Assembly: GCA_913041325.1 (NCBI GenBank)
Contig: CAJWHU010000115.1
Span: 1-5,006 of the forward strand
From: an uncultured Fidelibacterota bacterium
Lineage (GTDB): Bacteria; Marinisomatota; Marinisomatia; Marinisomatales; UBA1611
DNA length: 5,006 nucleotides
Reading direction: 5' to 3'
Shown: positions 1 through 5,006 of the stretch, piece by piece
How the letters are laid out: each line of letters begins with the position of its first letter
How positions within the stretch are numbered: position 1 is the first letter of the stretch
Notes under the pieces: model-generated
Databases searched by the model: none
The model's input: only the letters and a program-made list of their open reading frames with translations
Told to the model about the DNA's origin: nothing
Position numbers and translations under genes: made by a program

Positions 1-2
1 TT

Positions 3-1442
3 TCCCTTGGACTCATGTCCCTAAGATCAAATGAGGAGCATCAAAAAATGTTTGGGTCGGATGCATTAGTAAATCACAACATTAAAGGCGCGTATTTTAC
101 CTGGTTAGGGCCGAAAGCGGATATTTTCTTAGAGTATGCCGATAAAATCTCCACAGAAAAAACTAATCTTTTTGAAAATGTTCCCAATGATACGATTAAA
201 AAAGGTTCTGGGTACTACCAAAATATTAATTTATACTTAAAAAACTGGGGCCTTTCAACTGAATATAAACGCTATTCTTTTGATAAAGCACATGGAGAGT
301 TCACTGCAAATGATTATGGTAACCAAATAGAATATCAGCAAATGCCTACATTGGTTATGGAACATAATTCAACATTACTCAATCGCGTCACCCACAATAA
401 CAATTTTAATGATGAAAGAGGTTTACAGGTTGCACTAAACGGCAACATTCAAAATTTTTCCATACTTGCACAGTATGCACATTTGAGCAGAAATGAAGAA
501 TGGCAATCAATTTCAGGTTATGAATGGGTGCATAGTTCTTTAAAAAATATTCTACCCAGTTCTAGTCCATCTGCCTTGCCATTCTGGGAAAATTATTTTG
601 AGTTGAGTGGATATGCGCTAGATGATAAGTTATATTTTAAAATCGGCACTGGGCGAACAAAGGAAATTTTAAAAACTATTCGCTTTTTCAATGGCTTACA
701 AAGAGATCAATCCATTGACACATTCTGGACATATGATACTACTGATACCGTTTTTTATGGTCAAGAATACAAGATAATTGACTCACTAGAAATCTTTGAT
801 ACCACTTTCTCACAATATTATTCAGTAGAATCAAAACTTTGGAATCAAAAAAAGGCTTTTACCTTACCAATAGAACTCAACTACTCATTTGACAGTGGAT
901 ATGGATTACAGATAGGTTTTCAATATCAAGAAATAAAGAATGTTGATAGAGCAATTGGTAATGCAACATCCTTTAGTTCATCAGATTCTTCCTGGATTAT
1001 GTTCAACTCTGCAGACTTTAATGAATATTATGATTCTTCGTCAACAAATTTATTTAATGCGGACGGTCTTGTGGAAAAGCAATATAACAGACTGTTAAGT
1101 ATTACTGTCAGCAAGGCTCACAAATGGTCATTTACCGTCAGCCAAGATTGGACAAATGCATACGAAGAGTGGATGCCCACTGATTCTTATTACAATCCAC
1201 TAGAGGCAATCGTATCAGGAGATTATAAATACATTTTTGGTAAAAGAAATAAAACAGGCATTCCTAGCTGGCTTAAAGATAGATGGATTTCTGCAGAATT
1301 CATTTACAACATTAATTCATCTCAAAGATTATCTATTATGTATGGCTCTATTATGGGTGGGCTGTTTTGTTCGAATGGCATATGTAGAATCATCCCAGCA
1401 TTTAATGATGGTTTGAAAATTTCTTTTGCTGCTACGTTCTAG
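3..1442 (+). CDS. DUF6029-like outer-membrane beta-barrel protein, 5' truncated
   Basis: The function of this family is unknown; the likely location is the outer membrane. The frame runs without a stop to the left edge. The codons before the ATG at 15 read S-L-G-L and continue into MSLRSNEEHQ, resembling the conserved internal G-L-x-x-R-S-x-E-E segment that I recall from DUF6029 proteins. The ATG at 15 is therefore probably not the true start, and the signal peptide and N-terminal strands lie outside the window. Residue numbers here count from that ATG (475 residues). The protein is rich in alternating aromatic and polar strands with Asn/Ser/Asp-rich loops, as in a barrel. It ends in KISFAATF, with the C-terminal Phe typical of BAM substrates. 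Near the end, CSNGICRIIPAF (452-463) resembles the C-x-G-G-V-C-R-x-V-P signature I associate with this family. C452 and C457 are its only cysteines. No TonB box or plug is visible. Barrel confidence is high; the family name is from memory. Confidence 0.72.
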   Translation, partial: SLGLMSLRSNEEHQKMFGSDALVNHNIKGAYFTWLGPKADIFLEYADKISTEKTNLFENVPNDTIKKGSGYYQNINLYLKNWGLSTEYKRYSFDKAHGEFTANDYGNQIEYQQMPTLVMEHNSTLLNRVTHNNNFNDERGLQVALNGNIQNFSILAQYAHLSRNEEWQSISGYEWVHSSLKNILPSSSPSALPFWENYFELSGYALDDKLYFKIGTGRTKEILKTIRFFNGLQRDQSIDTFWTYDTTDTVFYGQEYKIIDSLEIFDTTFSQYYSVESKLWNQKKAFTLPIELNYSFDSGYGLQIGFQYQEIKNVDRAIGNATSFSSSDSSWIMFNSADFNEYYDSSSTNLFNADGLVEKQYNRLLSITVSKAHKWSFTVSQDWTNAYEEWMPTDSYYNPLEAIVSGDYKYIFGKRNKTGIPSWLKDRWISAEFIYNINSSQRLSIMYGSIMGGLFCSNGICRIIPAFNDGLKISFAATF

Positions 1443-1503
1443 TTGCAAGAACATTTATCTATCCGAATAAACTTATTCCATTTTAATTTATAAATTAAGC
1501 AAT
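1443..1503 (+). promoter_or_regulatory. Intergenic leader with 16-bp perfect palindrome
   Basis: This 61-base AT-rich gap separates the barrel gene from the receptor gene. It contains the perfect palindrome TTAATTTATAAATTAA at 1483-1498, whose 3' end lies five bases before the ATG at 1504. No T-run follows it, so it does not look like a terminator. There is no clear Shine-Dalgarno sequence before the ATG, which is common in Bacteroidota. No TAnnTTTG box is present. A weak sigma70-like pair (TTGCAA at 1443-1448, AATAAA at 1466-1471) can be drawn but is unconvincing. The palindrome could be an operator or simply AT-rich sequence. Read-through transcription from the upstream gene is plausible. 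Confidence 0.3.
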
Positions 1504-4500
1504 ATGATTTATTGTTTTAAGAACGTAGCAAGAGCTTTTACAGTACAAGCCCTGATCACAATTTTTTTAAATGGCCAATCAGATTTTTTATTCAATAATA
1601 TTTCAGTAAATGATGGCCTTTCAGAATCCACAGTAAAAGTAGTCTTTGAGGATAAAGACGGGTTTATTTATTTTGGAACAGAAAATGGATTAGATTTATA
1701 TAATGGTTATGAGTTCGAAAGTTTTCAAATGAATGCATTCGATACTACAACCATATTTGGCAATAAAATAAGCACTATATACCAAAGCAAAAAAAATAAA
1801 TTATGGTTAGGCACAGAGCTTGGTGTTACCGTTTTTAATTTGAATGATAGATCTTTTTCTCGCCCTTCAGCGCTTCGGTCAACTGAATCACAAGACCTTG
1901 CAAATTCTGATGTGATTATTGAAGATGATTATGACAATATTTGGCTGAAAATACCTACGTCAGGATCAATTTATAGATTCAATACTAGTACAAACAAAAC
2001 CCTTTGCATAAATTGTTCTACTAACTCAGAAATGAATACCGCAAAAGGGACGTATCTTTATAGTGACAACAACAATGGTGTATGGGTTGGGAGCGAAAAT
2101 GGTCTTTTTAGATACAACAGTAAAAAGAATGCAGTTGTGAAATTTTCATTTTCAGACGACATCAATGATAGCAAAGTGAATGTAATCAAAGAAGGTGAGA
2201 TTGGTGATCTTTGGATAGGTACTGAAAATGGCCTCGTAAGAATTGACCTAAGTACGCGTAAGGTTATAAATATTTATCAAACATCTAACAATCATAACTC
2301 GATTGTTTCAAATAATATTAAGGATATTGATTGGAACAATGCCGAAAAAGAGCTCTGGTTAGCCACTGACAAAGGGCTATCACGGTTCGTACTAGAGAAC
2401 GAACAATTTTTTAATATCCAAACTACGCCTTATGCCGATGGAATCATTGAAAATAATATAAGCGAGATACTTTACGCGACAAAATCTGAAAGATTGTGGT
2501 TCACAACTGAAAACTACCCTGGAATAAATTGCTTATCAGTGGTGTCAAATATCTTTGATGGAAAAAATGATACAATTTTTACACATTTTGAGCATGACCC
2601 TATTGACTCAAGATCAATTGCAGATAATAACATTACTGATTTTATTGAAGATAGAGCGGGAAACATCTGGATATCAACCGCACAAAATGGTGTCAGTTTT
2701 AATTCATATGTTAATCCTAAGTTTATAAACTTTAAATATGATTCAGAAAATGAGTGGGGTCTTAAAAGTAATAAGATTTATTCAATAGCAGTTCAAGATG
2801 ATGGCATGTTGTGGGTCGCTACCGGTTTTGGCTTGGAGCTTTTGTCTCCTGATGGAATAAGGGATTACGAGTACGATAAATCTGATCTAATGGTCAATTA
2901 TGTTATCGATATTGGAACAATTAAAGATCATATACTCTGGGCGGCAACAGATCTTGGTGTCTTAAAAATCAACACAATGAATGACGATGTTATAAGATTT
3001 ACATCCTCAAAAGAGACACCTAAAAAGGGGAGATTAGCTAATAATCTAGCTCATGATATATCCCTGATTGGTGATAAGGTGTGGGTGGCATCAGAATCAG
3101 GTTTATCGATAATTGACACTCTCTCAAATTCAGTTTTTAATATAAATGATAAATTAGCAATTAGGCTCATTCATGAAGATAATGTCGGAGATATATGGCT
3201 TGGGTCTGATTCAAAAGGTCTCCACCGGGTTCAGAGAAAATTATTAAGTGACTTCGTTAAGGGGAAAAACATCAACCTTGATTCATACACATTTAATTCA
3301 TTAGATGATGGCGGGATCTCCTCTTCAAAGATAACATGCATTGCTCAGGATAGCTTAGGCACCATCTGGATAGGTACAAACGGTGGGCTTAATAGATATT
3401 CTAAAAAAAATAAAACTTTCACACACTTTTTTACAAGCGATGGCCTGCCAAGTAATTATATAACCGGTATCGTAGTAGATAGGGAAAATAATCTCTGGGT
3501 TAGCTCAAAAAGGGGTATTTCGTTTTTTAATCAGCAAAATGAAGTTTTTAAAAACTATGGTCTCGTCGATGACATAGGCAATATAGATTTCCATAGGAAT
3601 AGTTTTGATGTGAGCAATAAACTAGAGATCTACTTTGGAGGACCCCTAGGTATAACCAAAATCGTACCACATAACATACGGTACAACCAATATAAACCAC
3701 CATGTAAAATTACAAGGATTAAAAAAACTTACTTTGATGGGTCAGAGGAGGAATTTTACTCACACATAAAACAAAAAAATTCCTCTAACATTACTGAAAA
3801 TATTACAATTGACCATAAGGTAAAGTCATTTACCATAGATTTTGTTTCTCTAAACTATCATAAAAGTAAAAAAAATAAATATAGATATAAACTAATTCCA
3901 TTTGATAGAGACTGGATTGAATCTGGTGGTTTACGTTTTGCATCATATAACAATTTAGGAAGAAATACTTATAAATTTGTTGTGCAGGGCTCCAATGATG
4001 ACGGAGTCTGGAGCAACCCTGAAAATCTGACAATTAAATTTGTACCTCACCCATTGCTCAGTTTAGCTGCGATAAGCGTTTATACGCTACTCGCTGGAAT
4101 AATGATTTTTCTTTATGTGAGACATCGTATGATAAAACAGAAAAGTCAATTAGATGAAGAAAGACGCATTAAGGAGCTTGAGGAAGCAAGAGAGTTTCAA
4201 ATGTCGTTGATTCCGCAGAATCCTCCTACTCACCCTGATTATGATATAGCATTCCACATGAAAACATCAACCGAAGTAGGCGGCGATTATTACGATTTCT
4301 TTCCACAAGAGGATGGATCAATGTATGTTGTCTGTGGAGATGCGACAGGTCACGGGTTAAACGCAGGAATGATGGTGTCAATAACGAAAGCTGGCTTATA
4401 TGGCTCAAATTTTGATGCACCAGATAGCACCACAACTAGACTTAACAAAACTATCAAAGCTATTGATCTAGGGACAACAAGAATGTCACTGAATATGGCA

Positions 4501-4878
4501 AAATTTCACAATGGTTCGTTTGAATTCACATCTGCTGGAATGCCCCCTGCTTATTTATATAAAAGCAGGCAAAATAGTGTTGATGAAATTTTAGTACCAG
4601 GACTACCACTTGGTTCAATGAAAAAAGCTGATTTTGATTTACATTCTTTTAAATTAGAGAGCAGCGATGTTCTTGTCTTAATTTCAGACGGACTACCAGA
4701 ATGTGTCAATCACGATGGAAAAATGTTAGATTATCAGGCCGTCAAAGATTGCATCTTAAAAAATGGGAGTAAAACTGCACAAGATATAGTCAATTCGTTA
4801 ATAAATCTTGGAGACAATTGGATGTCTGGATTAATGAACGACGATGACATTACCTTGGTCGTTATTAAAAGAAAATAA
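1504..4878 (+). CDS. Reg_prop/Y_Y_Y sensor with SpoIIE (PP2C) serine phosphatase output
   Basis: This is a membrane receptor predicted to turn a periplasmic signal into cytoplasmic protein dephosphorylation, probably of a STAS-type anti-sigma antagonist as RsbU does. Residues 1-26 form a weak signal sequence (K6, R10, hydrophobic 11-22, possible cleavage near G24/Q25). About 15 propeller repeats, each around an (I/L)W(I/V)GT..GL core, begin near 44, 89, 137, 184, 224, 271, 318, 377, 424, 465, 516, 552, 609, 653 and 700; the last has the closing YFGGPLG form. A Y_Y_Y domain spans about 770-847, a transmembrane helix about 851-872 and a charged helical linker 875-900. The phosphatase (about 896-1124) has EAREFQMSLIP, VGGDYYDFF (D928), GDATGHG (D946), AGMPPAYLY (1011-1019), ISDGLPE (D1062) and DDITLVV (D1114), so the PP2C metal ligands appear intact. 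There is no histidine kinase, receiver or DNA-binding domain. The start is the first ATG after an in-frame stop at 1468-1470, and the next in-frame ATG would cut into the first propeller repeats. Its ligand and partner are unknown. Confidence 0.93.
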   Translation: MIYCFKNVARAFTVQALITIFLNGQSDFLFNNISVNDGLSESTVKVVFEDKDGFIYFGTENGLDLYNGYEFESFQMNAFDTTTIFGNKISTIYQSKKNKLWLGTELGVTVFNLNDRSFSRPSALRSTESQDLANSDVIIEDDYDNIWLKIPTSGSIYRFNTSTNKTLCINCSTNSEMNTAKGTYLYSDNNNGVWVGSENGLFRYNSKKNAVVKFSFSDDINDSKVNVIKEGEIGDLWIGTENGLVRIDLSTRKVINIYQTSNNHNSIVSNNIKDIDWNNAEKELWLATDKGLSRFVLENEQFFNIQTTPYADGIIENNISEILYATKSERLWFTTENYPGINCLSVVSNIFDGKNDTIFTHFEHDPIDSRSIADNNITDFIEDRAGNIWISTAQNGVSFNSYVNPKFINFKYDSENEWGLKSNKIYSIAVQDDGMLWVATGFGLELLSPDGIRDYEYDKSDLMVNYVIDIGTIKDHILWAATDLGVLKINTMNDDVIRFTSSKETPKKGRLANNLAHDISLIGDKVWVASESGLSIIDTLSNSVFNINDKLAIRLIHEDNVGDIWLGSDSKGLHRVQRKLLSDFVKGKNINLDSYTFNSLDDGGISSSKITCIAQDSLGTIWIGTNGGLNRYSKKNKTFTHFFTSDGLPSNYITGIVVDRENNLWVSSKRGISFFNQQNEVFKNYGLVDDIGNIDFHRNSFDVSNKLEIYFGGPLGITKIVPHNIRYNQYKPPCKITRIKKTYFDGSEEEFYSHIKQKNSSNITENITIDHKVKSFTIDFVSLNYHKSKKNKYRYKLIPFDRDWIESGGLRFASYNNLGRNTYKFVVQGSNDDGVWSNPENLTIKFVPHPLLSLAAISVYTLLAGIMIFLYVRHRMIKQKSQLDEERRIKELEEAREFQMSLIPQNPPTHPDYDIAFHMKTSTEVGGDYYDFFPQEDGSMYVVCGDATGHGLNAGMMVSITKAGLYGSNFDAPDSTTTRLNKTIKAIDLGTTRMSLNMAKFHNGSFEFTSAGMPPAYLYKSRQNSVDEILVPGLPLGSMKKADFDLHSFKLESSDVLVLISDGLPECVNHDGKMLDYQAVKDCILKNGSKTAQDIVNSLINLGDNWMSGLMNDDDITLVVIKRK

Positions 4879-4881
4879 AAA

Positions 4882-4904
4882 ATTGTCAATTTTAATTGAT
4901 CAAT
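4882..4904 (+). terminator. Weak AT-rich hairpin after the receptor gene
   Basis: Four bases after the receptor's stop codon, ATTG (4882-4885) pairs with CAAT (4901-4904), and TCAATT (4886-4891) pairs with AATTGA (4894-4899) around a two-base TT loop, leaving T4900 bulged. The stem is nearly all A-T, with no GC core, and only a broken T-rich stretch follows (AGTTTAATACTTTT). It may help end the transcript, but it is well below a classical intrinsic terminator and could be chance in AT-rich DNA. Confidence 0.25.
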
Positions 4905-4928
4905 AGTTTAATACTTTTACTAAATTTG
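4895..4928 (+). promoter_or_regulatory. Possible Bacteroidota-type promoter
   Basis: TAAATTTG at 4921-4928 matches the Bacteroidota -7 consensus TAnnTTTG exactly. The best upstream partner is ATTG at 4895-4898, 22 bases away; the usual -33 element is TTTG or TTG at about 19-21 bases, so the spacing is slightly long. The partner lies inside the weak hairpin. If real, it would drive a gene starting at or beyond the right edge. The ATG at 5000-5002 is one candidate, but too little of it is visible to call a gene. This short motif can occur by chance in such AT-rich sequence. Confidence 0.22.
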
Positions 4929-5006
4929 TGAGGATGGGAAAAAATTTACTATTATATTTTAAATCATCTCCTTAATTAGTTAAGACTATATAATTAATTA
5001 TGCGCC

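Noticed and set aside
15..17. ATG at 15 as the true start of the barrel gene
   Set aside because: The frame is open to the left edge, the preceding codons fit the conserved internal segment, and no signal peptide follows this ATG, which an outer-membrane protein needs.
2005..2016. C-x-x-C (C168-I-N-C171) in the receptor as a metal or redox site
   Set aside because: It lies in a loop between propeller repeats 3 and 4 with no other nearby Cys or His to complete a site; a simple disulfide or chance is as likely.
1633..3669. Propeller repeats as a DNA-level tandem repeat
   Set aside because: The repeats are similar only at protein level; the nucleotide sequences have diverged and no recent duplication is visible.
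3830..4033. 67-codon open frame on the minus strand
   Set aside because: It lies wholly inside the Y_Y_Y-coding part of the receptor gene, has low-complexity Tyr/Phe-rich content from A/T runs, and resembles no known family; a shadow.
4226..4435. 69-codon open frame on the minus strand
   Set aside because: It lies opposite the conserved SpoIIE motifs on the + strand, whose sequence constraint explains the absence of stops; no start context or recognisable domain.
4934..4975. Tiny 13-codon + strand ORF starting ATGGGA
   Set aside because: Too short to support. A GAGG sequence touches the ATG directly, too close for a working ribosome site, and it lies where a leader of a downstream gene would be.
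4971..4984. Inverted repeat CTTAA-TTAG-TTAAG as a terminator
   Set aside because: A five-pair, mostly A-T stem without a following T-run is too weak, and such repeats are expected by chance in this spacer.
5000..5006. Start of a further gene (ATGCGCC) at the right edge
   Set aside because: Only two codons are visible, so it cannot be told from chance, although it sits plausibly downstream of the TAAATTTG box.

Overview
The window carries two genes on the + strand, a 5'-truncated outer-membrane beta-barrel gene and a complete signalling-receptor gene, and ends in a short AT-rich intergenic stretch. The DNA is AT-rich (about one third G+C by eye). Several signs point to the Bacteroidota or wider FCB group, such as Bacteroidota, Ignavibacteria-like lineages or marine Candidatus Neomarinimicrobiota: a DUF6029-like barrel, a two-component-regulator-type (Reg_prop) propeller sensor, no clear Shine-Dalgarno sequence before the second gene, and a TAnnTTTG promoter-like box downstream. 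This placement is inferred from gene families and signals; no marker gene is present.

Layout: (1) 3-1442, the C-terminal 479 codons of a DUF6029-like outer-membrane protein. Its reading frame stays open to the left edge, so the first ATG (position 15) is probably internal. (2) 1443-1503, a 61-base gap with no terminator and a perfect 16-bp AT palindrome five bases before the next start codon. (3) 1504-4878, one 1124-residue receptor. It has an N-terminal export signal, about 15 Reg_prop beta-propeller repeats (probably two seven-bladed propellers), a Y_Y_Y Ig-like domain, one transmembrane helix, a short coiled-coil linker and a cytoplasmic SpoIIE/RsbU-type PP2C serine phosphatase with a complete set of metal-binding aspartates. 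(4) 4879-5006, an AT-rich spacer with a weak hairpin and a possible promoter for a gene beyond the right edge.

How they may work together: the receptor has the periplasmic sensor plan of hybrid two-component systems, but its output is a phosphatase instead of a histidine kinase and DNA-binding domain. By analogy with RsbU, its likely target is a phosphorylated STAS-domain anti-sigma-factor antagonist. No such partner is encoded here. The barrel gene is on the same strand 61 bases upstream with no obvious terminator between, so co-transcription is possible, but a functional link is only an inference. I see no RNA genes, mobile elements or CRISPR arrays. The receptor architecture recurs in environmental Bacteroidota-like genomes, so I do not claim a wholly new system. 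The points most worth a look are the kinase-free propeller-phosphatase receptor, three identical A8 tracts that would give immediate stops on +1 slippage, and the lone cysteine pair in the barrel.
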